A stretch of 64,000 nucleotides of DNA. Origin: Ficedula albicollis. Lineage: Eukaryota; Chordata; Aves; Passeriformes; Muscicapidae. This document shows, one piece after another, positions 1-13,279 of the stretch. The stretch covers positions 421,974 to 485,973 of the forward strand of contig NW_004775926.1 of NCBI RefSeq assembly GCF_000247815.1, given 5' to 3'. The notes beneath the pieces are model-generated. The model worked only from the letters and a program-made list of their open reading frames with translations, was not told the DNA's origin and ran no database searches. A program made the translations under genes and the position numbers. The stretch's first letter is position 1, and each line of letters opens with the position of its first letter.

Positions 1-19
1 TGCTGTTGTTTCTGTTTGT

Positions 20-539
<520 letters not shown>

Positions 540-559
540 ACAAACAAATTGTAGATCTG

Positions 560-1011
560 TTGGTAGGTAAAGTTAGCACCTAGAGATAAAAGAAACAATG
601 GGAAGGATTACACTGATTGATGAATGGAAAAAGAGATTTGCCTTTACAAACAAACTGTTTGTTTGCTGATGAATGAAATTGAGTAACAGAAGATGAAAGA
701 AGCAACGGGGGGGAAACTATGAATTCTACAAGAATTAAAAATTAAAAGGGAGGGTGATACATTAGAGGGGAATCAGGTGTCAGGCGTTCCGGGAAGTCTG
801 TGCCTCTCGAGTACCTCAGCCAATGGGGAAAGAGAGAGGGAAATGCGGCCGGGAAATTAGGATAAAAAGGGAGGCTGCGTCCTCCAAAAATTTGAGAGAT
901 CCCAGGGGAATGCCCTGTGGCTTCTCCCTTTATTCGAATAAAGCAAAAAGGACTCCTCTGTCTCCATTTTGGACATAAACCTCTGGTGTTTGTGGATTAA
1001 TTTTCCTTACA
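560..1011 (+). mobile_element. Nested ERV-type solo LTR (approximate 5' edge)
   Basis: The segment has promoter and polyadenylation marks expected of an LTR: a TATA-like ATAAAAA at 862-868, and AATAAA at 937-942 followed by a T/G-rich stretch. It ends in TTACA at 1,011, after which the host LTR resumes. No internal retroviral coding sequence is present. The 5' boundary is uncertain because poly-G abuts it. The family was not identified. Confidence 0.5.
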
Positions 1012-1086
1012 CTGATTCAAAAATTATAATAATCGGGAGGAGTTCCTGCCTTTCTTTGCACAATACCTGTCCTTCAAACCAGGACA

Positions 1087-2728
1087 ATTAATATATCAGT
1101 GTATTTACAATCAGCGCAAGTAACACTTATATGGTTTTTTTAGGTCTTTTAAAGTATGTGTTTAACTCCTCTCAAAGCTAAATTAATGAGTCTTAATTGC
1201 TTTTCTGCATAAGCATGTGAGAAATGTCAGCTGTGTATTTTAATTGTACTTTCAAGAGTGAAAAACATGCGGCTCAGGTCTTGTTATAAATCCATTTCAA
1301 GTCCTGTAAGAAAGAATTTTTTTTTTTAATTAAGCCATACCTTGCATGCCACAGCTACTACAATACAAACTACAGAACAGATTATACCATAAATGTAAGT
1401 AAAAATCTGTGCAGATACTACTATTTGGAAAAACAGTTGTATCACACAATTAAATACTGTTTATGTAATGACAGTACTAAACAAATAATTTTTAGTACCG
1501 TTATTTTTCAGTATAGATTTTATATTGGTAGCACTTCTAAATAAGATGAAAAATGTTATCTCTGGAAGTGGTTACTAAAATAAATCTAAGAATGCAGAAG
1601 TACTAAGTATCACCCAGGTGGAAAACCCTTTTGTATTGTAATATACATTAAAATTGGTCATTTGAGTGGGGGGGGGGACAGTCCTAGGAAGGGTTCAGTG
1701 AAGAAAACCTCGTAATAAAATGAATGTAACCAAGAAGAAAAGCTCGTAATAAAATGAATGTAACCAAGATCTGAAGGCAAGTACAAAGAAATGTTGTTAT
1801 TCTCTCTCTCTCAAGAGGATGCATACCCCTAGATGGGTTGATGAATAAATGGAAGGAGAAACTTCCAAACTTACTTTAAAGAGAAATTTACTCCTGTTGA
1901 ATTATGTCACGTCTGTTAGACACAATACAAACAGGAACGAAGGGACCTAATGAGAACATAAAGCGTTAAACCTTTGGTTTCACTAGAATTGATTTAAACT
2001 TGTGGGCAATGTTGGGGGAGAATTTTACTATTGATTTCTGTAGAAAAATAATATATTGATAAGGAAAATAGATTCTAACGCTGCCACTGGCATGGACTAC
2101 GAGAGAGACGTGAGAAATGTCAGAAATTTACCTTTGAAACTGCACATGAAGGTTGGTGTTTCACCACTTGATGTCACTGTAGCATTTGATTTTTGTAATT
2201 CCTTGCCAATCTACTGCTGGATTTTTTTTTTTTTAATTATTATTTTTATCATGGTCTTCGTTGCTGTTTTTAATCAAGAAAGAAAGGTAGCCCCTAGTAG
2301 CACTCAAATCTAACAATTAATCTTGTTGGATATTAAATAAACAGCATAAAGCCTTGGGCACCAAATTGTAATGAGATGGTTCAGAGGTGGATAGACCTTG
2401 CACAGTTCAAGGTTTGGAAATCTGTCAAATCAGCTACTGTAGCTATTGGTGAAATTGATCAAGTTTCAATCCTCTTCCCTTTATATCTACACCTCTTTCC
2501 CCCATTCCTGAAATAACTATGTCCTGACACTGAGGGCTCCGTGTACATATTTATCACAGTGACATAGGCAGCATTCCACATTTCATATGAAAACAGTTTT
2601 ATTTTACAACTATTCAGGAAAACTCATTTCAGACAGTGGTTGACTCTGTGCTAAGTACATAGAATGTCAGATAAGAGTTTCTGTGTCTCCTATTGCCCCC
2701 AGGTGTTAGGAAAAAGTGGGAAACAGAG
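1087..2728. other. Intergenic, no gene seen
   Basis: AT-rich DNA with short poly-T and poly-G stretches and one 34-base tandem duplication. The longest open frames are under 90 codons and resemble no protein family. Confidence 0.6.
1700..1767. repeat. 34-base tandem duplication, two copies
   Basis: Two adjacent copies, period 34, share CTCGTAATAAAATGAATG and differ at one base or so (AACCTCG versus AAGCTCG). Confidence 0.85.
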
Positions 2729-2906
2729 AGAGAAGGAAGGAAGGATTCCAGGAAGGAAGGAAGGAAGGAAGGATTCCAGGAAAGAAGGAATGAAGGATTC
2801 CAGGAAGGAAGGAAGGAAGGTGAAGGATTCCAGGAAGGAAGGAAGAAGGAAGGATTCCAGGAAGGAAGGAAGGAAGGAAGGATTCAAGGAAGGAAGGAAG
2901 GAAATG
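2729..2906. repeat. GGAA-rich minisatellite
   Basis: A purine array built from GGAAGGAA blocks broken at intervals by GATTCCA (about every 20-30 bases). Open frames across it are repeat artefacts. GGAA arrays can bind ETS-family factors in other vertebrates; no function is claimed here. Confidence 0.85.
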
Positions 2907-3049
2907 CCCCTCTAAAGTGAGAATATCCTGAGGCTAACAGATGAGAGCATGCTGTACCAGCCAGAGAACACACACATCCCTTGATGCCCATGTTTAGCAA
3001 GCTGCAAGATTTCTTATCCAAAGGCTACAGCTACACAAATATCTTGGAG

Positions 3050-3600
3050 TATTCTTTAACAGATTTGTCTTTGTTCCTTTCCTGGCTGCTGTGGTGGGTG
3101 ACCTTGGCCAGGTGCTCAGACAACCACCCTCCCACTCTCCCTCCTCGTTGAACCAGACTGCAGGGGGAAAATAAGATTAAAAGCTCCCAGGTCAAAATAA
3201 GGACAAGGAGATTACTCACCAGTTACTATCATGGGCAAAGCATGGGGAGGATTAATTTAATTTATTGCCAGTTAATAGCAGAGGATGATAAAACACCTTC
3301 CTCAACACCACCAAGAACTGCTCCAGTGGGAGGAGGCCCTCCCTCTGCATGGCTGTTTTTCTCATATTTGTCCCGATCCTCTTCACAGCTGCTGTGCAGT
3401 GTTTCCTACACTCTTGCTCACCCATTGTCACAGAGCTGACAGTGTCTCCACGGCCTCAGCTCTTCCCCAGCAGCTGCTCCCTTCTGGAGCTGTCTGACAC
3501 AGAGCCATCCTCCAATCTCACCTCACAGAAGCCGCCCCTGCAGCCCACTCACTACCAAAACCATCTGTCTCTTTGGCCTCCAGTGACTGCTAAACACACA
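3050..3600 (+). mobile_element. Degraded avian ERVL-like LTR
   Basis: The order of segments recalls a common avian ERVL-type LTR: a GTGGTGGGTGACCTTGGCC start, then GGAGATTACTCACCAGTTAC, a TTAATTTAATTTATTGCCA block, a CT-rich middle, and a terminal CACAGAAGCCGCCCCTG followed by CTACCAAAACC. Much of the GC-rich middle is missing. The assignment is from memory of the repeat, not a database match. A second fragment of the same type lies at 11,395-11,680. Confidence 0.5.
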
Positions 3601-4772
3601 TAGCTTTGTATTTCGTCCCCAGTGATCTCTCAGTAAAATACAGAAATGGAGGCTCAAGGTAAAATTTATGTTACACAGATTGTGTGAGAAAAGTTTCCTT
3701 ATGATTTTTCTCTTTCCGTTAAACTTTGGCAGTGCTCTGTTAAATTCTGACATTTACTCCTGTGCAAGGGAGGCTGAAGGGAGGGAGGCTTGAAGACCAG
3801 CAAGATGGCTAGTTTACAATTCTAGTGTTCAATTTAATTCAATTTCTAAATAAGTGGCTCAATGCTGCACTGGCCAAGATACAGCCTCTATGAAACTGAG
3901 CAAATGAGTCACAATACAGAAGCAATTAATGCTCGTAATTACCTTACACTGCTGTATTGAGCCAATTAACATACATCCTAAGCCATGTTAAGGGATGTAA
4001 CCTTTACTGAGGAATTTTGTCTCTTTCAATTAAACTGTAAAACTACTTAATGGTTTTAAATTAAATACAAAATCCAGACTCTTTGCCTCTGTTTTAATGT
4101 GTTCAGGATGAGTTTTTTCTCTTTTATTCTTAAACTTGTATATTAGCTGAGGCCACAACAATATCTTGGGTGAAAGTGAGTGGGGGAATGAAAATGCTGA
4201 TGGGGAAATGCATCCTTATTTTAACAACATCAGATGAAGGAAATGAATCAAAACTCTAAACTGCATCAGGCATTCTTGACTCGCAGACCAGAGTTTATGA
4301 GAATAATGTGTGCAGCTCTGACCTCTGAAAGCACCTCCTGAATCCTGCAGGGAGTTACAGTGCTGGTGAGGTATTTCTCCGAGGAAATGCAAGTTTGGCT
4401 AAGCTCCTTCTGGGTTTCTAACTCACTGTTGTAAATTACTTTTATACAGAACCCAAAATGCAGTCTGGGAACTTCTTTTTTTGCCAAGCCCTTTCCAAGA
4501 CAGATTTTTTTTTTTAATTATGCACAGATTTGGAGCTTTTCCTTGCAAGAGGTCTCCCTGCTGTGTGACAAATGCGTGCTTGTTAAGCTGCAGGTAATGC
4601 CACACCATCCACAGCAGAGTGCAGGCATTGCATTTCACCCTCTCCAGAACAAGGCTGTTCTGACCACTTGTGGCAGGCTGCCAGTTTTCCATGCAGTTCT
4701 GAAATTAAAAACCTGGCCATTATGCTCTCTGGTGCAACTATACTCCAAGATATCTGTCATAAGAGCTAAACT
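3601..4772. other. Intergenic, no gene seen
   Basis: Ordinary unique-looking sequence. Overlapping short open frames on both strands at 4,266-4,740 show no recognisable protein and no splice context. Confidence 0.5.
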
Positions 4773-4985
4773 TCTTTCTTTTTCTTTTTCTTTTTCTTTT
4801 TCTTTTTCTTTTTCTTTTTCTTTTTCTTTTTCTTTTTCTTTTTCTTTTTCTTTTTCTTTTTCTTTTTCTTTTTCTTTTTCTTTTTCTTTTTCTTTTTCTT
4901 TTTCTTTTTCTTTTTCTTTTTCTTTTTCTTTTTCTTTTTCTTTTTCTTTTTCTTTTTCTTTTTTTTTTCTTTCTTTTTTTTTTTC
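4773..4985. repeat. (TTTTCT)n hexanucleotide array with T-rich tail
   Basis: About 31 near-perfect copies of TTTTCT run from about 4,773 to 4,960, then decay into poly-T with scattered C. The strand is pure pyrimidine and mirror-symmetric, the type of sequence that can form triplex (H-) DNA. The 169-codon open frame across it is Phe-Ser low complexity and is not a gene. Confidence 0.95.
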
Positions 4986-5337
4986 CCTTTTTTTTAATCC
5001 TGTCTTTTGTGAAGCATTTGGGTTGATTGGGTCTTCTGGGTGCTGTGAATGATACTAACTAGAGAACAGGGAGGAAAGCTTTGTGAAATAAGGGTGTAAT
5101 TTTCTTATTAAGAAATTTTAAGAAATTTTCTTATTAAGAATATTAATATTTCTTATATGATGCTTTTTTCCTATGTTAGACCTCTTGAGTCTCTACAGGC
5201 CATGAGTGGGTGATAATTCAGGCTCATCCAGGTGCTCATTCTGGAAGCAGCTGACCTAAAAACTGTCAGGAACGTTTAGCAACAAACCTATTTGTGCCTC
5301 CAACCAGTGCTTCTGATAATGTTTTGGGAGCCTGCAA

Positions 5338-5340
5338 CAA

Positions 5341-5371
<31 letters not shown>

Positions 5372-5372
5372 G
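5338..5372. repeat. (AATA)n microsatellite
   Basis: About eight to nine tandem AATA units. Confidence 0.9.
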
Positions 5373-5463
5373 TTCATTTAAATTACTATTTTTTTCTCAC
5401 ATGCTGAACCAAGGCAGAGAAGCTACCAAACTACGCAAGACATGTGACTGGTATCTCTTACAT

Positions 5464-5490
5464 TAAAAAAAAAAAAAAAAAAAAAAAAAC

Positions 5491-5523
<33 letters not shown>

Positions 5524-5590
5524 AAAAAAAAAAAAAAAAAAAAAAAAACCAAAACAAAAAAACAAAAAAAAAACAAAAAACAAAAAAACC
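5464..5590. repeat. Interrupted A-rich tract
   Basis: Poly-A runs of 20-30 bases split by single C or T, fading into AAAAAC units. It could be the tail of a retroposed sequence, but no source gene or LINE is seen next to it. Confidence 0.85.
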
Positions 5591-8500
5591 AACTTGAAAG
5601 GTGCCAGAAAGGCATCCAAACTTCAGCATTGTGAGTAATCCTATTAATAACAGAAGTGAGTGATATTGTTAACTGGCCAAAACTACTTCAGATTTATATA
5701 TTTTTTCTAAAGCTTTGAAAATCATTCTGAAAAATGCAGAAGTAGGAGTCTTATTTGGTTAGCCATTAATTGTATTGAGAAAATGAGCACCAGCCTGGCA
5801 TTTCTGTTTACATGCTCTGTTCACTCACTGCTGGGAATTTTGTGTGTTTGCTATTGCTAAATTTTAGGAATGCTATTCTAATCTAAGATTGATGAAACTT
5901 GGCTGTGAGTGATTCTGAGGCCCAAATTTTTGCTGCAAGGAGGAGCAGTATGAAGAAAAGAGCATTTTTCTGGGAATTCCTTTCAAATGGATAACAACTT
6001 AAGATTGTGGCATTCATGTGAAAACTGGAAACAAACAAACAAACAAAACAAACCCCTGCTACAAAACATGCTCTATTTATGAATTGGTATCTTTTTATTG
6101 CATTGTTTATAAATACAAGAGACACATCTGTGTAGCTAAAAGCTGTGTGTTTATGCCACACTATATTTTTTTATTTGATTTCAGTTTACCCACCCCCATA
6201 CACGCAGAAAACCTGCCCAGTGAAATAAAATGCCTGAATTTTTCAAAAAAAACAAAAAACAAAACCAACTTTTAAAGTTCTGTTGCACATGCAGACATTC
6301 CAGAGGACACAGGATGTATGTGTTCTGCCTTTCTATGTGTAAAATCCTGTGCTGAAGCCCCCGGGCTGAATGTTGTTCTCAAACCAAGCAGGTTTTTGTG
6401 CATACAAAGAGATCACAGAAACTCTCTGCTTTGCAGAAAAATCTGGGAACTACACACAGGTTGTGTCCTGAAAGCCTTGGGAGCTGAAGTGGTAGATTTC
6501 ACTTGCAAAGATGAAAATTAATGGAATCAGTATGCATGGATTTGCAGTAATTTGCTTGCCAAGGTTTGAGTAAAACTTTAAAATCTAAAACTAAATCACC
6601 CATCTGACAAACCCATTGCTATTAAGGAGATATTTGACCAGACTTTTGCACTTAGCTTGGAGATTTGCTTTTTGAAAACTTTCTTTAAAAATGTGGATGG
6701 TACAGCTGTATTTTTTCCAGTACAACTTCCATTATTCTGGGGGGGGGGGCTGGGTCAACTGTCAAGAGCGATTTTGGCTGAAAAATTTTCATAAACATAT
6801 CTTAAAAATCCTTTTGTGTTTCACTAAGGGAAGTGCCTTGGAATTTAGCACTCACTGGCTATTCTTGTCTTATCCAGATCTGAACTACAAATTTCACCCC
6901 CTTAGATCAATGCCAAAATGTACATCCTCCACTCTCCTTCATTCTTTGTCCTGAAGCAAACAAAAATAAGGTAGAAAACACTAAACACATTTATTTAGAG
7001 AATTTGAGATTAAAAGTGTTTTCTCTTTGCAGCTACTCAAACCTTATAATCAGGTTGTGTATTTATTTTCACACTGCATAAACATATCAGGTAGGCATAG
7101 GAAAGACTGTTGGACTACTCAAATGTTCATCTAACATCTTTTTTGCTGTGAGATTTAAAACTCTTTGTTTCATGGTGGAAGATCAGTGCAAAAATGAACC
7201 TGACTGGACAGCAAGTCATGTCTTGATTAGCCAGGACTTTGCTGATTTTTTTAAAAAAAAACTGTAATTATCTATGTCTAATTAGCTACGAAACGTTTGA
7301 CTGTGATTTTAACTGGTTTTGATTTAGACCTGTGTTGGCTGAGTGTCAGTAGAAAACCCTGATAAATTAGCTCACTGCACCTGCAGAAAGGAACCCCAAG
7401 GACCCGTACCCCTCAGAGAACTCAATCAATAGTTGAAGAACAAAATTCAGTAAATAATGGTTTAATGGTTATGGTATAACTAGAGATTAATTAGATGTCA
7501 TAGAACAGGAAAAATATCTCGAAAGAGTTCAGGAGTCAAAGGTTTATACACATCAGAAAACTTGTTTGATACGTTGCAGGTGCAATAGGGATACCACTTC
7601 ATGGGTTTGTACACCCCAGAAAACTTAATTAATGGAAATGGCCTAAGCAGGACAGCAAATTTAATAAAGCACTGTCTACCTGGTTAAAACTTGGGGTATC
7701 CATTAAACAAAGATAGATAAGATCTTCTGGTAGTAATTAAAAGAAACAAAACACCTCTACCATCATGCAATACATCAGGCAGACCTTTGGTAGTGTCTGT
7801 GAAAAATCTTGGATTTTACAGTGTAAGTAAATGCCTGAAAATTGTAGGAATTTTGAAAATGTCTATGGTGAGTAAATTCGCTATATGTTCCCAATTTTGA
7901 CTCAAACTTGTTATTAGGAATGTTCATCTAACATCTTCTTTGCTGTGAGATTTAAAACTCTTTGTTTCAGACTTCTCACTCAGCTGCCTCCTCTGCCACC
8001 AGTTCCCTGACAGAACAAAAACTTATGAAGAGATGAATAAATTAAAGGGAGTAGCACAATCTTTCCTTCTCTCCAATAACCAAAGTATTTATATTCTGGT
8101 AATATTTATAATATTTATATTCTGGTATTTCAGATTCCGGATGGCTCCACAGTTCATGTGAGGACATTACCCTGCTTGACACTGAAATGTTCTTATTTCT
8201 CACTCACACCTTTGAGGAAATTCTGCTGTAAAAGTGGCAACTCATTTATCAGAGCTCTCAATGTTCTCGTTTCAAGGCCAGCTCCAAGCAATATCTGCTC
8301 TTGTGAGCACACTTAATGCTTGAAAGATCCAAGATCCTGATATGAACAAAGCTGCATTTTTTTTTCTTTTTTCAGCCCAGGAACACAGCAGGCCTTGCAC
8401 AGGAACTGCCCTTCACCCCAAGGTGCCAGCTCAGAGGAGGGGAGCAGAACAACAACAGCAAGGGTGATTTCCTCAAAATGCTTTTGTGTTGTAACTCATC

Positions 8501-9010
8501 CCAGGCTAGGATGATAACAGGTGGAGAAGGGAAAAAAAAGCCAAAGAGACATTAACTTATTTACTTATTTGTTTGTATGCATTGCAGAATCACCTTTGTT
8601 GTTTCATTTTACATCAGAGCAGCAGTGAGAGGACCCCTGCTGATCCACCAAAAAAATTCTGCATAGAGATCCCAATAATGGAATAATGGTTTAATAGACA
8701 CGACAAAACTTTCACTTCTGAATAGCTCTGACCAGCCAGGCTGCTTTTGTCAGTGAATATACAATAAAGTAGATTTGATTGTCCCTGGCTAGAATGGAGA
8801 AAAAACTTCTGTTTGGGTCAAAGTATTGTAGTTAAAATTAACCTCTATTTTCATTTTCATTCTTATTTTCTTCATTCTTATTATTATTTTCATTATTATT
8901 CATTATTATCATTATTATCAAAAGAAGTATTCCAGAATATATATCTGGAAAGCCAATAAAAACTTCCTTTTTTTTACCCCTTTTGCTGAGAAGGCATTCT
9001 TTGGGGGGCT
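5591..9010. other. Intergenic, no gene seen
   Basis: No coding exon was recognised on either strand. The stretch contains a pair of 51-base direct repeats (7,122-7,172 and 7,919-7,969), a CATT/TTATT-rich patch near 8,860-8,930, and an A run at 9,011-9,031 that leads into the next poly-G tract. Confidence 0.5.
7122..7969. repeat. 51-base direct repeats bracketing 746 bases
   Basis: The copies at 7,122-7,172 and 7,919-7,969 share AATGTTCATCTAACATCTT and GAGATTTAAAACTCTTTG and differ at one base. They are far too long for a transposon target-site duplication. Confidence 0.8.
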
Positions 9011-9037
9011 AAAAAAAAAAAAAAAAAAAAATGTGAA

Positions 9038-10156
<1,119 letters not shown>

Positions 10157-10173
10157 AAAAAAAAAAAAAAAAA

Positions 10174-11394
10174 GATGTTGAAAGAGAACAGAAGTCTACA
10201 AACTTTTCACTGTCCCTTAACTCTTTACATCAAGATCTTACAATCTACAGCAGTGAGATGATGCTCTATCATCCCACTTAGGTTTTTTTGTACACACAGA
10301 GTAATATAAACTGTGAAATTATTATTTCTCAATGACAAAATCCCAGCAGACCATTTATTTTCATAAAAATACATTTCACTGACAAAATTTAAACACATAC
10401 ATTCATTCTCTAATGGCACTGGCATAGAAAATAATGGAGATAATAATTTTCTTTCAAGGGATATAGTATTTTTCCTTCATGATCCATTTTTCTGCTCCAG
10501 AGGGAGACAAAAGTAAACTACACATTCTTCTCAGAGACTCACCTCATCATGGAATAACTGGATGTGATATATACATGAAAATACATTTTCACAACTTCAA
10601 ATCCATGGAGCAGCTCTATTTCCTCCTTGAATATTACAGCCCAGTGTCATCTTCTAACTTAGATCAGACTTTGTGGCTTGGACAGATGAAATACTACTAA
10701 AAATGAAGCACCAGAAATCTAAGTCAGTATTTGCTTTGGGAGCAATCTACACAAAACATAACAAAAACCTCCAAAATTTTTACTTATTGTTTTACAGTTA
10801 CTGGAATGCAGTGGGAAAAAATGACAATATTTTGGCAATTTACACTCTGTTTCCTGTTGGATCTCTTTCATCTAAAATGACACATCTGTGCTATTGATAA
10901 ATGACTCAGCTTTCGTGAGTACTGTTACAAGTTTTGCTTAATGAGTTAAAAGTATATTTCCAAGTGCAAAGACTTAATTCGTTTTTATTAACATGATACA
11001 CGTATATTTCCAAGTGCCAAGACTTAATTCGTTTTTATTAACATGATACAATTATTATAATATATTAATGCCTGTGCAGCTCTTAGACACAGTGACCAGA
11101 CTCATTTTGCCTTCCTACTCACATATTTTTATCACCTAGCAATTAACCTTTACTAACTGCTTTATTGAAACCAAACACATACTTGTGAGAGTACATTTGA
11201 AGTGAAAATGTTTTTCCAGAACTTCTATTTTGCAAAACTTTGCAATTAAACTCTTTTTTATGCAGCCTTCTGGTCACAAAGGACAGAATGATAAAAGATG
11301 TGCTAGGAAGAAAATATTGAATGCAAATTTAAAAACTGCCAATTGCTGATTAAATAGGAGTTTTAAATGAAATTAGAACTGAGACTGATTTATG
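10174..11394. other. Intergenic, no gene seen
   Basis: AT-rich, with a 50-base tandem duplication at 10,952-11,050. Short open frames (up to 74 codons) show no family resemblance. Confidence 0.5.
10952..11050. repeat. 50-base tandem duplication, two copies
   Basis: GTATATTTCCAAGTGC recurs with period 50, followed each time by GACTTAATTCGTTTTTATTA. The copies differ by a single base within that stretch (CAA versus CCAA). Confidence 0.9.
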
Positions 11395-11680
11395 TGGTGG
11401 ATTCACCTTTGCTGGCCCCCAAGTGCTCTATCATTTCCACAGGAAGGAGAGGTAAGGAAAATAAAACAAAAATAAGACGAAGACAGAGAGATTGCTTATC
11501 AACAGCCTTTACAGACAAAACATTTAATTGTAACAGAGTAGGATAGTCAGAAACAAAAAAATAAGAATTAAAAAAACTCAACCAAACAAAAAACCACAAA
11601 CATCAACAACCACAACAAAATATCCCCTCCCCCAAAAAAATTTAAAAGATCCCCACACACCCCAAAAAGCCACTCCACAT
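11395..11680 (+). mobile_element. ERVL-like LTR fragment (same type as 3,050-3,600)
   Basis: It has the same order of blocks as the element at 3,050: GTGGTGGATTCACCTTTGCTGG, then AGAGATTGCTTATCAACAGC, then an AAACATTTAATTG and AGAGTAGGATAGTCAGAAAC block, ending in a C/A-rich low-complexity stretch. Only the first third of the LTR remains. Confidence 0.45.
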
Positions 11681-11932
11681 TCAAACACCTCTACCCCTCT
11701 GTACCTAAAAAGCTGAAAACTCTCCTTATGAAAACCCAGAATATGGCTTCATGTGCACTGCTTGTACTGTGTGCATATTCATCTCCTTCAGTTTATAACC
11801 ACATTAAAGGATTGCATTTCCACTGGGATTTACAATTGCATATTACAAATGTAGTAGCAGGGTTTAATTTTCACAAACTGGCAGTGTTAAAGCCTGCTCT
11901 TAATATAGGTATTTGTTATTGATATTTGTAGG

Positions 11933-12628
11933 TGTCCTGGTTTGAAGGACAGGTGTCTGCCAATAAAGGCAGAAGCTCCTCTTTGAAATAGAGAATGTAA
12001 GCCCCCCTCCCTCCCTCCCGAGTATTACAATTTTTGAATTTTGAACTCTCAGGCAGAGATAAGGGGGTAGGAATAACAGCTCTTTACTAATATATCTAAC
12101 CGCACAAACAGAAACAACAGCAGCTGTGGAAATGAACGACCAAGCCGAACAAATAACTCGGTTCAGTCCTTCTCCCAGCCGCAGACGCTCTGCCTGTGTC
12201 CGTTCCCGGTGGTGAAGGCGCGGCAGCGCCCGCACCGCTGCGGAGAGCAGACGGGAGGCGGGGAAAGCGGCAGGGGCAGCTGTGTCCCAGGTAGAAAAAG
12301 AGAAAAAAGCGGAGGAAGGGCTCTCCGCTCACCCGTTGGGTTCCTGGTGGTCAGCTGTGGTCTCAGAGGTAGGAGGCTGGAGCGGATGCAGAGCAGTGTT
12401 CCACAGCAGAGAGCCTGGCTTCCCTGGCTCCGACCGGGCTGGAGATGGGGAGTCCTCTTCCCTCAGACCCTGCCGGCGAGAGAGCAGCCCCGGAAGCCAG
12501 CCCCCCACCCACCCTTCGTGTAGAGCGCTGAAAAGAGCCTGGGTGTAACCCGGCAGGCTTCCTCAGCATAATAAGGGGAAAAATTCTTCAAAGTGGGACA
12601 GTAGGGGAACAAACCCCAACCCCCAACA
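11933..12628 (+). mobile_element. Solo LTR, family A (TGTCCTGG...CAACA)
   Basis: A 696-base unit with TG...CA ends, starting TGTCCTGGTTTGAAGGACAG and finishing CCCCAACA. A near-identical copy lies inverted at 14,666-15,368, and part of a third at 1-1,086. A diverged relative is at 41,877-42,533. There is no internal retroviral coding region. The GC-rich middle gives open frames on both strands, in both copies; these reflect shared recent ancestry rather than a gene. It is probably a passerine ERV LTR; the family name was not checked. No clear target-site duplication was found. Confidence 0.75.
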
Positions 12629-12814
12629 CTAAGTTTGTGTATTTTTTTTTTTTAAGTATTTTGATTAGCTGTATAACCCAGGAAGTATTTAATTGAGCAA
12701 ATCATTTTGCAAAAGAACAACACTAAGTTTGTGTATTTTTTTTTTTTTTAAGTATTTTGATTAGCTGTATAACCCAGGAAGTATTTAATTGAGCAAATCA
12801 TTTTGCAAAAGAAA
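12627..12814. repeat. 94-base tandem duplication at the LTR edge
   Basis: CACTAAGTTTGTGTA, a poly-T run and AAGTATTTTGATTAGC recur with period 94. The copies differ mainly in poly-T length. The first copy starts within two bases of the LTR end. Confidence 0.9.
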
Positions 12815-13239
12815 GCACTGCGAACATTTTGTAACATTTTTGTTGTTTTGTTTCAAAGCCACATTGAAGATGTTAACACACTGGCACGCCATCTACATCT
12901 GAGATGCTTTTTAAATTTAAATTCATGCCTTTTAAAAACACGTATTTGCAGTGCTAGAGTCAGAGTGGGAGGATGAACACTAATGACACAGAACTGTGAT
13001 TATCTGAAAAGTTTCTGCATTTTTTTCAGGTAAACTAAACCCATCTTTCATCCAGTGGAAACACAGACGAAAACATCAGGTTATTTCAGCCCTCCTTGAG
13101 GTTCAGTTCCATCCTGAGGAGCAGAAGTGTCCCTGAATAATGAATAATGAAAAAAAATGCCGTTTCCAAGTGAACATCCTGTTGGGCTGGGACGTGCTGT
13201 GCTGTGGAACAGATTGTTTAGTCTTACCACCACCAATTG

Positions 13240-13279
<40 letters not shown>

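Noticed and set aside
4543..5052. 169-codon Phe-Ser open frame
   Set aside because: Its body is the (TTTTCT)n microsatellite.
12096..12523. Open frames of 78-123 codons repeated in both family A LTRs on both strands
   Set aside because: They overlap each other in a GC-rich LTR segment. Their conservation follows from recent copying of the repeat, and no known protein domain is visible.
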